DNA of 64,000 nt, taken from positions 1 to 64,000 of the forward strand of contig CAMYOL010000065.1 of the NCBI GenBank assembly GCA_947260005.1. Direction: 5' to 3'. The stretch comes from an uncultured Ectothiorhodospiraceae bacterium (lineage in GTDB: Bacteria; Pseudomonadota; Gammaproteobacteria; UBA6429; Thiohalophilaceae). The notes under the pieces were generated by a model that searched no databases, had not been told where the DNA came from, and worked only from the letters and a program-made list of their open reading frames with translations. The position numbers and the translations under genes are program-made. Positions 37,347 through 46,373 of this stretch are shown piece after piece. Position 1 is the stretch's first letter, and each line of letters begins with the position of its first letter.

Positions 37347-39002
37347 ATGAAACGACTATGGATTGTCTTGTTTTGTATGCTGCCAGTCATGGCCTGGTCG
37401 GTAACTTTACCTTACGATCAGCCGGTTAAGAAAAAGCTGCAGACACCCCCATTAAAAACTCTCGAAGAAGTCAAACCTCAAATTGAACTGCCGCCACCGC
37501 CAGAGGGGAAAGACCTGGCAGCCAGCGTTACAGTAACGGTTAAACAGTTTCGCTTTGAAGGTAACACGGTAATAAGTAGTGATGAACTGGCCACGGTCAC
37601 ACGCCCCTATGAAAATAAGCTATTGGATAGTTCACAACTGGAAGCCATTCGACAGGCGCTGAGTCGTTATTATCTCGACCGAGGGTTTGTGAATTCGGGA
37701 GCGATATTACCAGATCAAAAAATTGAGAATGGAATTATTACCTTTCGGATAATTGAAGGTAGACTCGGAATTATCCAGCTTAGCGGGCAACAAAAACTAC
37801 ATCACAGTTATATTTATGACCGGATTGTGTTGGGTGCAGAGGCTCCACTCAACGTTAAACAATTACAGGAAGCGTTATTTTTATTGCAACAGGATCCACG
37901 CATCAAGACCATTAATGCACGTTTACAACCGGGAGCAACGGTGGGTGAGAGTGTGCTGTATGTTGATGTAAAAGAAGACAAACCCTATGCTGTCAGGCTC
38001 AATTTAAATAACCATCGCCCTCCCAGTGTTGGTGCGGAGCGACTTGAGCTAAGGTTAGTACACTATAATCTGACAGGCTATGGTGATGAGATTAACTTTC
38101 GCTATGGGTTTACTAGAGGTCTCAATGATTATGACCTGTTGTATAGTTTTCCACTGAACGCGAATAACACTCGCCTGAATGTATATTATCGTGAAACTGA
38201 TTCTGAAGTGGTTGAGGAACCTTTTGCATCCTTGGATACTATAAGTTTATCAACTACTGCTGGTGTGGGAGTGAATTATCCCGTTTTCCGGAATAGTGAT
38301 GCTCAACTGGACCTGAGTTTAAATTTAGAGAAGCGCAAGAGTGAAACTTTTTTACTGGGCCAGCCTTTTTCATTCGAAAGTGGACCACAGGACGGAGTGA
38401 GCAGGGTGAGCGTCATGCGTTTTGCCCAGTCCTGGTTTAAGCGAGATTACTTGCGTGTTTTGGCATTACGTTCGACATTTAGTTTTGGTGTTGATGCCAT
38501 CGACGCAACGATTAATGATGATGCACCAGATGGTAAGTTTCAAACCTGGCTGGGTCAGTTTCAATGGCTGGAACGTTTTCAAGCTAACCAAAGTGATTTG
38601 ATCTTTAGGAGTAACCTTCAACTGAGTGATGATCCGCTGTTGCCGTTAGAACAGTTTGCCATTGGTGGGGTGAACAGTGTCCGTGGTTACCGCGAAAATC
38701 ACGCAGTCGGGGATAATGGTATTAATTTGTCTTTGGAGTACCGCTATCCCTTTGTAAATACGAGTGATAATGTCTGGCAGCTGGCGATCTTTACTGATTA
38801 TGGCCGAGTCTGGAACAAGCAACGTTCAAGTATTGAACCGAATGATTTATATAGTGTTGGCTTAGGATTGCGCTGGACAGATAACCAGGGCATGGGGTTT
38901 GATCTTTACTGGGGCGAAGGATTAAGAGAAATCGCAGATAACAATCAAAATGATTTACAAGATAACGGTATACACTTTCAGTTCTATATGGGATTGTTCT
39001 AG
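37347..39002 (+). CDS. TpsB outer-membrane transporter (ShlB/FhaC/HecB family)
   Basis: 551 residues. Signal peptide (cleavage near AWSV), a Pro-rich linker, POTRA domains (about 60-135, FRFEGNTVISSDEL, and 140-215), then a 16-stranded barrel with the family motif GVNSVRGYRE near residue 435 and a terminal Phe-rich strand ending FYMGLF. It exports the TpsA protein encoded just upstream. The start at 37347 was chosen because the signal peptide begins there; an upstream TTG frame overlaps tpsA. Confidence 0.93.
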   Translation: MKRLWIVLFCMLPVMAWSVTLPYDQPVKKKLQTPPLKTLEEVKPQIELPPPPEGKDLAASVTVTVKQFRFEGNTVISSDELATVTRPYENKLLDSSQLEAIRQALSRYYLDRGFVNSGAILPDQKIENGIITFRIIEGRLGIIQLSGQQKLHHSYIYDRIVLGAEAPLNVKQLQEALFLLQQDPRIKTINARLQPGATVGESVLYVDVKEDKPYAVRLNLNNHRPPSVGAERLELRLVHYNLTGYGDEINFRYGFTRGLNDYDLLYSFPLNANNTRLNVYYRETDSEVVEEPFASLDTISLSTTAGVGVNYPVFRNSDAQLDLSLNLEKRKSETFLLGQPFSFESGPQDGVSRVSVMRFAQSWFKRDYLRVLALRSTFSFGVDAIDATINDDAPDGKFQTWLGQFQWLERFQANQSDLIFRSNLQLSDDPLLPLEQFAIGGVNSVRGYRENHAVGDNGINLSLEYRYPFVNTSDNVWQLAIFTDYGRVWNKQRSSIEPNDLYSVGLGLRWTDNQGMGFDLYWGEGLREIADNNQNDLQDNGIHFQFYMGLF

Positions 39003-39017
39003 AGGGGTTTGATCTGA

Positions 39018-41333
39018 GTGAGAACATTGATGCAAAAACAAATAATTCGCATGTTTAGCCAGACGAAAATGGTCATAATCGCTTTGTTATTCATTTCTGT
39101 AGTATCGCATAGTCTGGCACAAACAAATGGAGTCACTGCAGGCTATCAGTTTGCAAATTCGGGCGACTATGAACAGGCCCTGCAGGAGTGGCAACGGGCA
39201 TCGCAGCAACTGGAAAAAGAAAATGATGTTGCAGGTTTGGCGCTGTTATATCAGCGCATGGGGTCTGCCTACCAGGCAATGGGTCAATACCAAAAAGCGT
39301 TGCAGGTATTACGCAAGGCCAGTGCCCTGGTCAAACAACTCGATAAACCGTCCTTGCAATATAAAATTACAGCCAACATTGCCAGTGTGCACGTGATGCA
39401 GGGTAACTTGAAGATAGCAGAGCGTTTACTACAAGAGACATTGTTTGTAGCAAAACGAATTAATGACTATTCGCTACAAGCAGCCATATTGAATGATCAT
39501 GGAAATATGTTGGCTGCCAATGGTTATCATGACGGTGCGACCTCTCGTTATTACCAGAGTTTACACCTGGCGGAGGAACATGGGCTCAAAGATCAACGGC
39601 TAAGGGTTTTGATCAATCTTGCAACGGTATCGGCACATTATCGTGAACATGAAAAGTATTTGGATTATATAAAGCAAGCATTACAACTGATCAAGGTCGA
39701 AACAATAAATTATGCCCATGTTGATTATGTTTTGCGTATGAATGAATTGATGTTGAACATGCAGGCAGGAGCGGGGCCGCAACGCAAGGAAATACTAGAG
39801 ACTGCACATGCATCAATCAACGTGATTTATCATTTTTTAAAATCCGGTGATAACCATCAACATCAACGGTCTTATACACTCGGTTTGATGGGCTGGTTAT
39901 ATCATATTAATGGAAATCAAGAACATGCCAGAGAACTAATGCAACGTGCCAGTTTTCATGCGCAGCAGGCTGATGCACAGGAACTGCTTTATCGTTGGCA
40001 GTGGCAACTGGGCCGATGGGAAAAACAGCAGGGGAAACTACAACAGGCACTAGTCTATTTTCGTAATGCACAGCTTGCTTTTGATAACTTAAACCCGCTA
40101 TTCACGTGGACCTATATAAACCCAGACTACTCGGATGACAGTCCAGTCGTATTTCATTACGAGCTGGCAGACCTGCTATTGCACAAAAGTTCCACCGAGA
40201 AGGAGCGTGAAAAAAGAAACAAGTTATTACATGAAGTACGCCAGACTATTGAAGGCATTCGCAGTGCCGAGCTACAGGATTATTTTCGTGACAGTTGCAT
40301 CACCCGAACTCGGCAGAAGGTATCCAACATTGATCACAATATAGATAAATCCAGTCTAGTCATATATCCATTGGTGTTTGTCGATCGTCTGGAGATCCTG
40401 GTCAGCCAGGGATCACAGATTACGCGTTACACAACTTCTATCCGGGCAGATGAGCTAAAGGCATCAATAAAACAATTTCGCGTTAAATTAGAAAAACGTC
40501 GCACTCGTGAATATCTGCCACTTGCACAACAACTATATGATTGGATAATTCGGCCGTTGGATGAAGCAAATCGTTTTAGCGGAATTGATACGATGATACT
40601 GATTCCTGATTTAGCCTTACGCGGTTTACCTTTTTCTGCCTTACATGATGGTAATGTTTTTTTAATTGAGAGAATTGCGCTTGCAACCAGCCCGGGCTTG
40701 CAATTGACGGATCAACGACCATTACCAAGAGATAATATTTCAATTTTGTTGGCAGGATTGACTGAATCTGTCCAGGGATTTCCTGCGCTGGTACATGTTA
40801 GTAGTGAAGTTCAGAATATCCAAAATATTTATCATGGTGAGGTCCTGTTAGACCAGGCGTTCAGGCGGCAACAAGTTAATAATAAATTATCGGCACAACA
40901 ATTTAACATTGCTCATATTGCGTCTCATGGAGAGTTTCGTGGTGACGTAAAGAAATCATTCATTGTCACTTATGATGGCAAAATGTCGGTGAATGATCTT
41001 TCATCGGCTATCGGCTCTACACGGTTTCGGCCACAGGCCATCGAGTTATTGACTTTAAGCGCTTGTTATACTGCGGCAGGAGATGACAAGGCCGCACTGG
41101 GTTTAGCGGGTATTACGGTGAAGGCAGGGGCAAGAAGCGCACTTGCCTCCTTATGGCCAATCAATGACATGGCAACAGCGGAATTGATGATTGAATTTTA
41201 TACTCGTTTAAAACAGACAAAGCTTGGTAAAGCCCAGGCCTTGCGAGAAGCGCAATTAAAATTACTGCAGGATAAACGTTACCGGCATCCAGGTTACTGG
41301 TCACCGTTTTTATTGATTGGGAACTGGCTGTAG
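39018..41333 (+). CDS. CHAT-domain protease with TPR repeats
   Basis: 771 residues from GTG 39018 (ATG 39030 possible). A signal-like segment ends at SHSLAQ. Then six or more TPR repeats (about 40-370; GDYEQALQEWQRAS, GQYQKALQVLRKAS), a linker, and a C-terminal CHAT domain (caspase-like, clan CD). The catalytic dyad is visible as His in IAHIASHGEF and Cys in LLTLSACYTAAGDD; ALASLWPINDMAT is also typical. It follows tpsB by 15 nt. TPS operons with CHAT-TPR proteins recur in bacteria; I infer processing or surveillance of the exported protein. Confidence 0.88.
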   Translation: MRTLMQKQIIRMFSQTKMVIIALLFISVVSHSLAQTNGVTAGYQFANSGDYEQALQEWQRASQQLEKENDVAGLALLYQRMGSAYQAMGQYQKALQVLRKASALVKQLDKPSLQYKITANIASVHVMQGNLKIAERLLQETLFVAKRINDYSLQAAILNDHGNMLAANGYHDGATSRYYQSLHLAEEHGLKDQRLRVLINLATVSAHYREHEKYLDYIKQALQLIKVETINYAHVDYVLRMNELMLNMQAGAGPQRKEILETAHASINVIYHFLKSGDNHQHQRSYTLGLMGWLYHINGNQEHARELMQRASFHAQQADAQELLYRWQWQLGRWEKQQGKLQQALVYFRNAQLAFDNLNPLFTWTYINPDYSDDSPVVFHYELADLLLHKSSTEKEREKRNKLLHEVRQTIEGIRSAELQDYFRDSCITRTRQKVSNIDHNIDKSSLVIYPLVFVDRLEILVSQGSQITRYTTSIRADELKASIKQFRVKLEKRRTREYLPLAQQLYDWIIRPLDEANRFSGIDTMILIPDLALRGLPFSALHDGNVFLIERIALATSPGLQLTDQRPLPRDNISILLAGLTESVQGFPALVHVSSEVQNIQNIYHGEVLLDQAFRRQQVNNKLSAQQFNIAHIASHGEFRGDVKKSFIVTYDGKMSVNDLSSAIGSTRFRPQAIELLTLSACYTAAGDDKAALGLAGITVKAGARSALASLWPINDMATAELMIEFYTRLKQTKLGKAQALREAQLKLLQDKRYRHPGYWSPFLLIGNWL

Positions 41334-41334
41334 C

Positions 41335-43143
41335 TTAATCCCAATACAGTAACCAACCTGTGACTTTGCCATCTTGAGTCTGGAAGGTGATGCCTACGTC
41401 TATATAAGCCAGGCTTGTGCCATGGAGGGTTTGTTCAATCCGATCAGCTACACCATACAGCTTTACGACCTGATCGAGTGGATAACCAATTCTGATACCA
41501 CGGGCACTGCTGCCGCGGTAGTTTTTACTTGTAACTAAGATACGTATCTCGTTTACTTCAGATAATGTTTGAATACCGTTGTGGTAGCTGGATAGCATGT
41601 GTGCCGTAGCATCAAGATTAAATGTTTTACTTGTCCGTTTTTGCCAGTTAGGTGGGAGTTCTTCCAGGTAGGTTCCAACTTCGATTCCATCCAGTTTTTC
41701 TCGCAGTTTCTTCGCGGAAGGTTTGTTTTTTGCGATTGGATCATGACCTGTATGTTTTATCACTCGCTGTGCCCAGGCACTTTGGGTGTCCAGCTTTAAA
41801 TAGGATTGCCAGTATTTGTCAGCCAACACATTATCATTGGTTCGTTGCGCAATCACGCCAAGATTGAAGATGGCGGGTGCATAGCTTGGGAAGTGACGTA
41901 GTGCGCGATGTAAATAGTCACGTGACTTGATAACATCTTTAGTATAATAAAAAGCGACACCCATATTGCTTAGTAGCATAGGGTCAAGAGGATTAAACTT
42001 CTCTGCATCCTGCAGAGTGGCAATCGCTTTGTAAGGCTGATTTAATAACAACCAAGCGCTAGCTAGATTATTGTAGCTGATTATATATTCCGGATCGAGG
42101 GCAATGGCTTTTTGGTAGTTATCGATAGCGTTGTTGATGTATTGTCTGAATAAATTATCCTGAGTGGGTTTTGAACGATATGCTAGCCGATTGGCACGGT
42201 TTAGCGGATCGATGGACAACGCAAGCTGAAATGGGAGTTGTTTTTGTTCTTGCGTGGATGGTGTGTAATGTTGGATTGCCGATTGATGCCAACTGCTGGC
42301 AAGATTATGATAAACCTCACGACCAGGGTAGTATTGGCGAAACTCATTAAATGCCAGTTGTGCGCGTTGAAAATCACCAGCTTGATAAAACCATAGTCCA
42401 AGATTAAATAAGTCCCCTTTGTTGGCGACTTGTTGCAAGCGGGACCGAACTGCTGCAGCACGTTGATGTGCACTTGGGTGGGTAGGATTATATTTTTTTC
42501 CTCTCTGCAGTCGCTTAGGATTTATTCGAAATTCCCATTGCGTGAAGAAGCTATCTTTATTATTGGTGTCGATAATGGCATTGACATCATATCCAGCCAT
42601 CATCGTGTAGATTATTCCCAGTTCATCAGCACGTAATTCTTTAGCAAGGATGCGATCACTGTTTTTAACTCTCTTTTGCAACTCGTCCACTAGCTTGCGA
42701 TTTCTTGCATGGCTTGCCTGCATGGCCTGGAAAAACTTCATATGCCAGAAATCATCTTCCAGTTGATGGGCGATTTCGTGGGCCAACACGAAGGCGAGCC
42801 GGGCATCGCCTTTAGTATCATCGAGATAGCAGATGTCCAGTACCTTTTGGGAAAGAATAATCCAGCCATCAGGGATGGAAATGGGTAAGGCCATATTATG
42901 TGGATCTTCTTTGATAATTAGCAGGCGAGGTTCCACGCCAGGGCGGTGGCCTGCTGCTTTCACTAAACGTTTGAAGATTTTGTATGCCTGGTTGACTCGA
43001 GCATCATCGTATTTTGTCAAAGCAGTATAATTTTCCTGCCAGAAATCGATCCGTTCTTTTGGATTGGGGATTGCGGACATGACCGGGTTCATCGAAGAGA
43101 GGATAAAGGTGAAAACCAGTATTAGGTACGAATATCGATGCAT
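41335..43143 (-). CDS. M48-family zinc metalloprotease with TPR repeats
   Basis: 602 residues with a signal peptide (cleavage near VMSA), an M48 peptidase domain with FVLAHEIAHQLEDDF (HExxH) and the downstream Glu in KELRADELGI, then TPR repeats (about 265-440; YQKAIALDPEYIISYNNLAS, DYLHRALRHFPSYAPAIFNL) and a C-terminal domain of about 100 residues. Similar in layout to periplasmic BepA-type proteases. It starts 2 nt after the anti-sigma gene and ends one base from the convergent CHAT gene stop. Confidence 0.88.
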   Translation of the reverse strand: MHRYSYLILVFTFILSSMNPVMSAIPNPKERIDFWQENYTALTKYDDARVNQAYKIFKRLVKAAGHRPGVEPRLLIIKEDPHNMALPISIPDGWIILSQKVLDICYLDDTKGDARLAFVLAHEIAHQLEDDFWHMKFFQAMQASHARNRKLVDELQKRVKNSDRILAKELRADELGIIYTMMAGYDVNAIIDTNNKDSFFTQWEFRINPKRLQRGKKYNPTHPSAHQRAAAVRSRLQQVANKGDLFNLGLWFYQAGDFQRAQLAFNEFRQYYPGREVYHNLASSWHQSAIQHYTPSTQEQKQLPFQLALSIDPLNRANRLAYRSKPTQDNLFRQYINNAIDNYQKAIALDPEYIISYNNLASAWLLLNQPYKAIATLQDAEKFNPLDPMLLSNMGVAFYYTKDVIKSRDYLHRALRHFPSYAPAIFNLGVIAQRTNDNVLADKYWQSYLKLDTQSAWAQRVIKHTGHDPIAKNKPSAKKLREKLDGIEVGTYLEELPPNWQKRTSKTFNLDATAHMLSSYHNGIQTLSEVNEIRILVTSKNYRGSSARGIRIGYPLDQVVKLYGVADRIEQTLHGTSLAYIDVGITFQTQDGKVTGWLLYWD

Positions 43144-43145
43144 GT

Positions 43146-44183
43146 TTATCCCATGATTTGTTGTATGACATTGATATGTTGTAGAACCATTGCATAATCT
43201 TCATCAGCCAGGCTGGATGATTGCATGATAACGAGAATCTGTTTGAGTTTTGCTATTGTCCCTTTTGGCAAGTTTTGCGCTTGCATAGCATCAAGCAGAT
43301 ACTCTGCTGTGTGAGATTGCCTAAGTACCCTAGGATTTTTAACAGCAGCGGCAAGTTTTATATCGTTCAACCAGCTGCCCAGCTGAAACAGCAGTCGATC
43401 CTTTTCAGATTGATTGGCTGCCTGTTTTTCCAACTCTGGTTGTAGCTCGGCAATCGCCTTTAGCAGACTGGTTTGCTCGGTAGCCCCTTTGCTGATGGTT
43501 GCATTAATTTCATTCAGCCTTTGGTTGACTGGCATATTCGACAGTTCATTACCCAGTAAAAGAAGATGTTGTTGCAGGGCGTTTATGTCGTTACCAGCCA
43601 GTAATGCCAGTGACTCTGAATAGATCATCCCTGTTTTGAAAAAATCAGCCTGTGCAGGTTGATTGCCGAAGCCGTAGCTATTGTTATCGGCGACGATAGT
43701 AATATGTTGTTTGATCGCGGTGGCAAGATTTTGCTGACTACCTAATTGTGCCTGTAGTTTCGCCGAGTCAAACTGGATTGATGCAGGTTGAAAGCTCCAG
43801 AAGACGATGCCACCAATGGCAATGGTCAACATGATTGTTTGCATGGCCAGTTGAGGCCAGCGATTGGGTAGTAACCAATCTTGCAGTGTTTGCAAGAGAG
43901 AATTTTCTGTCCTGACGCTATCGGTAGCTACGTACTCGGGGGCAGTTTGCTCCTGTTTCTTATAGGCATCCAGGACTTGGTCAGGAAAGGCTTCCCAGAA
44001 TTTTTCATCTGGCTGAGGGGCTGGTACCTCACTGACTTGCGCAATAGTTGTTTGCAATTCTTTATACTCAAGTTGGCATTCCGGGCAGCTGCGTAAGTGT
44101 TTTTCGAGTTCTATTGTGGCCTCTGCATGGAGTGATCCCTCAATATACTCGATCAGTAATTGTTGGCTCTGTTCACAGTTCAT
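43146..44183 (-). CDS. Anti-sigma factor with zf-HC2 domain
   Basis: 345 residues. The N-terminal zinc-binding anti-sigma domain has Cys3, His29, Cys33 and Cys36 (HLRSCPEC). One membrane helix (about 115-133) follows, then a large periplasmic helical domain of about 210 residues, much bigger than in simple anti-sigma factors. It should hold the sigma factor encoded 10 nt upstream at the membrane and release it on an envelope signal. Confidence 0.88.
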   Translation of the reverse strand: MNCEQSQQLLIEYIEGSLHAEATIELEKHLRSCPECQLEYKELQTTIAQVSEVPAPQPDEKFWEAFPDQVLDAYKKQEQTAPEYVATDSVRTENSLLQTLQDWLLPNRWPQLAMQTIMLTIAIGGIVFWSFQPASIQFDSAKLQAQLGSQQNLATAIKQHITIVADNNSYGFGNQPAQADFFKTGMIYSESLALLAGNDINALQQHLLLLGNELSNMPVNQRLNEINATISKGATEQTSLLKAIAELQPELEKQAANQSEKDRLLFQLGSWLNDIKLAAAVKNPRVLRQSHTAEYLLDAMQAQNLPKGTIAKLKQILVIMQSSSLADEDYAMVLQHINVIQQIMG

Positions 44184-44193
44184 GGTCGTTTAC

Positions 44194-44745
44194 CTATTCT
44201 GGATTCAGGCGTTTGCGTAGTGCCTGGATCGCATGGTGATAATTTGCCTTAGCAGTACCAGTCGGGCAACCAAGAATGTTTGCAATTTCCTGGAAACTGC
44301 AATCCTGATAAAGGTGTAAATACAGGGTCTGGCGTTGTCTTTCTGGCAAACGAGTAATGGCGCTGTTGAAAATTTTCCGCTCTTCGTCACCATGTACGAG
44401 TTCATAGTCGACACTCTCAGTTCGGGTATCTAGCTCGTCCGGAGCAACCGGATCAACCGGGTGGCGTGCCTGGCTGCGATAATAGTTCTTACATTGATTG
44501 ATGGCGATTTGATACAACCAGGTTTTGAAGCTGGCCTCACCGCGGTACTGTTCTGCTTTTCGGAACACTTGTATAAACACCTGCTGGCAAATATCTGCTA
44601 CATCTTCATGTTGTCCAATATGGCGCCTCACGAAACTGTACAGCTGACGCTGGTAGCGATTCAGCAACGCTTTAAACGCTGCCTCGTCCTGCTTATGTAG
44701 GAATCTGGATAACAGTACTTCATCTTGTAAAACGTCATTATTCAC
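44194..44745 (-). CDS. ECF-type RNA polymerase sigma factor
   Basis: 183 residues with sigma region 2 (FSFVRRHIGQHEDVADICQQ-like block near 33-60 and ASFKTWLYQIAINQCKNYYR) and region 4 (LPERQRQTLYLHLYQDCSFQ, then EIANILGCPTGTAKANYHHA). It starts at GTG 44745. First gene of the sigma, anti-sigma, protease operon. An ECF-like promoter of the same form as the one facing the BTAD gene lies just upstream, suggesting autoregulation. Confidence 0.92.
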   Translation of the reverse strand: MNNDVLQDEVLLSRFLHKQDEAAFKALLNRYQRQLYSFVRRHIGQHEDVADICQQVFIQVFRKAEQYRGEASFKTWLYQIAINQCKNYYRSQARHPVDPVAPDELDTRTESVDYELVHGDEERKIFNSAITRLPERQRQTLYLHLYQDCSFQEIANILGCPTGTAKANYHHAIQALRKRLNPE

Positions 44746-44758
44746 TTACATTTCACTT

Positions 44759-44788
44759 ATTTTGACACCGCGACTCGGCAGCCTGTTT
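44759..44788 (-). promoter_or_regulatory. ECF-type promoter for the sigma factor operon
   Basis: On the minus strand AAAC, 18 nt, GTC-A-AAAT. The divergent promoter at 44855 has the same AAAC-N18-GTC-N-AAAT layout. The predicted leader before GTG 44745 is only about 10 nt. Confidence 0.5.
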
Positions 44789-44854
44789 ATTGGTTTAGCA
44801 AAAAATACCGGAATATTTTGGCATTATCGCACAACAAATTCCTGTATTTGGATT

Positions 44855-44884
44855 AAACACCTTTTTCCTCTCCGGCGTCTAAAT
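44855..44884 (+). promoter_or_regulatory. ECF-type promoter for the BTAD regulator
   Basis: AAAC (44855-44858), 18 nt, then GTC-T-AAAT. Known ECF promoters often have an AAC -35 core and a CGTC -10 core spaced 16-17 nt, which fits here (AAC to CGTC, 17 nt). Confidence 0.55.
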
Positions 44885-44928
44885 GAACAAGAACAAATAA
44901 TCCACATATCTAGGATAAAGAGGAGCTT

Positions 44929-45939
44929 ATGTCGCACTCTCCATACACAGCTGAACAGGGTATTTCAAGGTTTGAAGCCGTTTCAACCGACCTGGATCAG
45001 GCCATCCATTCCCGGTTGGTATTGATTTTGTCGGCACTGGAGTCTGGAGATGTTCAGGCTGGATTGGCTTATATAAAGGGACTGATTGGTAAAATGAGCA
45101 GGAACCCATCTGATGAGTGGGGGAACAACGGGGATCATGGCGATGACAATGTCGTGTCCATGCACAACGTGAAACCTGCTCAATTAGGCACCAAAACCTC
45201 AAGTCTCCCGGTGACCATTTATACTTTGGGACGTTTTGCCGTGCTTAAGCAGGGAAAACCACTCCAGTTTCGTACAAAAGCACAGAAAAAACCGCTTGAT
45301 CTACTCAAGGTAATTATTTCCCTGGGGGGGCGTTCGGTATCCAAGCTGCACATAGCAGAACTGTTATGGCCTGATTCAGAAGGGGATGCTTCTATTTCAG
45401 TGGTTAATACGACGTTGTCTCGTTTGAGAAAACTCATCGGCAAAGAGGCAATCCTGACCGAGAGTGGACGCTTCACCTTGAATCCGGAGTTATGCCAGGT
45501 TGATTGTTGGGACCTTGAGAAGTCCCTGAATGCAATCAAGACCAATGATCATGACAAAAAGGATGCAAGTGAGTTTGTGCGTCAAGCGCTTGTCTATTAC
45601 CAGGGTAGTTTTCTAGCGGGAGAGGACGATGGCTGGTCGGTGTCACGAAGAGAACGGATACGCAGCCGTTTTTTGCATACGATGGCACATCACGGTCAGT
45701 TATTAATGGCAGAGGGTGACTGTGAGTGCGCCATAACACTTTACACCAAGGTGCTGGAAATCGACGATTTGAACGAAGAATTTTATATCAATTTGATGCG
45801 CTGCCAGATCTCACTCGGACGAGTTGCGGAGGCGATGCAGGTTTATCAACGTTGCAAGCAGACCCTGAACGAGACGCTAGGTATTGATCCGTCCCGTGAA
45901 GTGACTGCACTTTATCAGATAATGACCGAAAATAATTAA
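44929..45939 (+). CDS. SARP-like transcriptional regulator with BTAD domain
   Basis: 336 residues. An N-terminal segment of about 95 residues is unassigned. An OmpR-type winged-helix domain follows (about 98-185; YTLGRFAVLKQGKPLQF, LLWPDSEGDASISVVNTTLS, RLRKLIGKEAIL), then a bacterial transcriptional activation domain of TPR-like helices (about 200-335; EFYINLMRCQISLGRVAEAM). No NTPase domain, so it is a short SARP type. AAAGAGGAG precedes the ATG. It is divergent from the sigma operon and is the best candidate to bind the 20-bp boxes. Confidence 0.87.
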   Translation: MSHSPYTAEQGISRFEAVSTDLDQAIHSRLVLILSALESGDVQAGLAYIKGLIGKMSRNPSDEWGNNGDHGDDNVVSMHNVKPAQLGTKTSSLPVTIYTLGRFAVLKQGKPLQFRTKAQKKPLDLLKVIISLGGRSVSKLHIAELLWPDSEGDASISVVNTTLSRLRKLIGKEAILTESGRFTLNPELCQVDCWDLEKSLNAIKTNDHDKKDASEFVRQALVYYQGSFLAGEDDGWSVSRRERIRSRFLHTMAHHGQLLMAEGDCECAITLYTKVLEIDDLNEEFYINLMRCQISLGRVAEAMQVYQRCKQTLNETLGIDPSREVTALYQIMTENN

Positions 45940-45971
45940 ATCCATCTTTGGATGTTCACATGCAATATTGA

Positions 45972-45991
45972 GAACCCGCAACTGCGGGTTT
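45972..45991 (+). terminator. Hairpin after the BTAD regulator
   Basis: AACCCGC-aact-GCGGGTT forms a perfect short stem, but only a weak T-rich tract follows, so terminator function is uncertain. Confidence 0.45.
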
Positions 45992-46005
45992 ATTAATGGG
46001 TTTAT

Positions 46006-46040
46006 CCGTCAGTTATTTGTGACAACGAGTGATATAGGGT
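46006..46040 (+). promoter_or_regulatory. Box promoter 10
   Basis: CCGTCAGTTATTTGTGACAA (46006-46025), 9 nt, TAGGGT (46035-46040). The leader to GTG 46096 is 55 nt, longer than in most units. Confidence 0.65.
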
Positions 46041-46095
46041 TGTGAAAACCTGAACAAGTTGCAATAAAAATAATAGGCGTGTAAGGGGGTTAACA

Positions 46096-46296
46096 GTGGA
46101 AAGTTATATTTTACACATATACCGGAAAGATGGATTACCTAGACAAGATCTGTCAAGGCGGAAGACCGACAAATGCCATATGACAGGAGTGCTTGAGTTA
46201 GTCGCCAGTGAACAGCGTTTGCCTTTTCATAATGCCGAGGAGCTATGGGACTTGTTAGCGAATAATAATCGTAAAAAAATATGTGACGCCAGTTAA
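46096..46296 (+). CDS. 66-residue hypothetical protein of the box regulon
   Basis: Starts at GTG 46096 after AGGGGG. The product (MESYILHIYRKDG to NAEELWDLLA) has no signal peptide or helix and looks like a small soluble cytoplasmic protein, unlike the other box-driven genes. Position 156 nt downstream of the BTAD gene suggests a regulatory accessory role, but this is inference. Confidence 0.6.
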   Translation: MESYILHIYRKDGLPRQDLSRRKTDKCHMTGVLELVASEQRLPFHNAEELWDLLANNNRKKICDAS

Positions 46297-46373
46297 TTCA
46301 TACTGGTTTCTGTATAGGTACGGCGATTAAAGATTGAAGTGGATCAGACTATATCGTTTACCAGGAAATAGGT

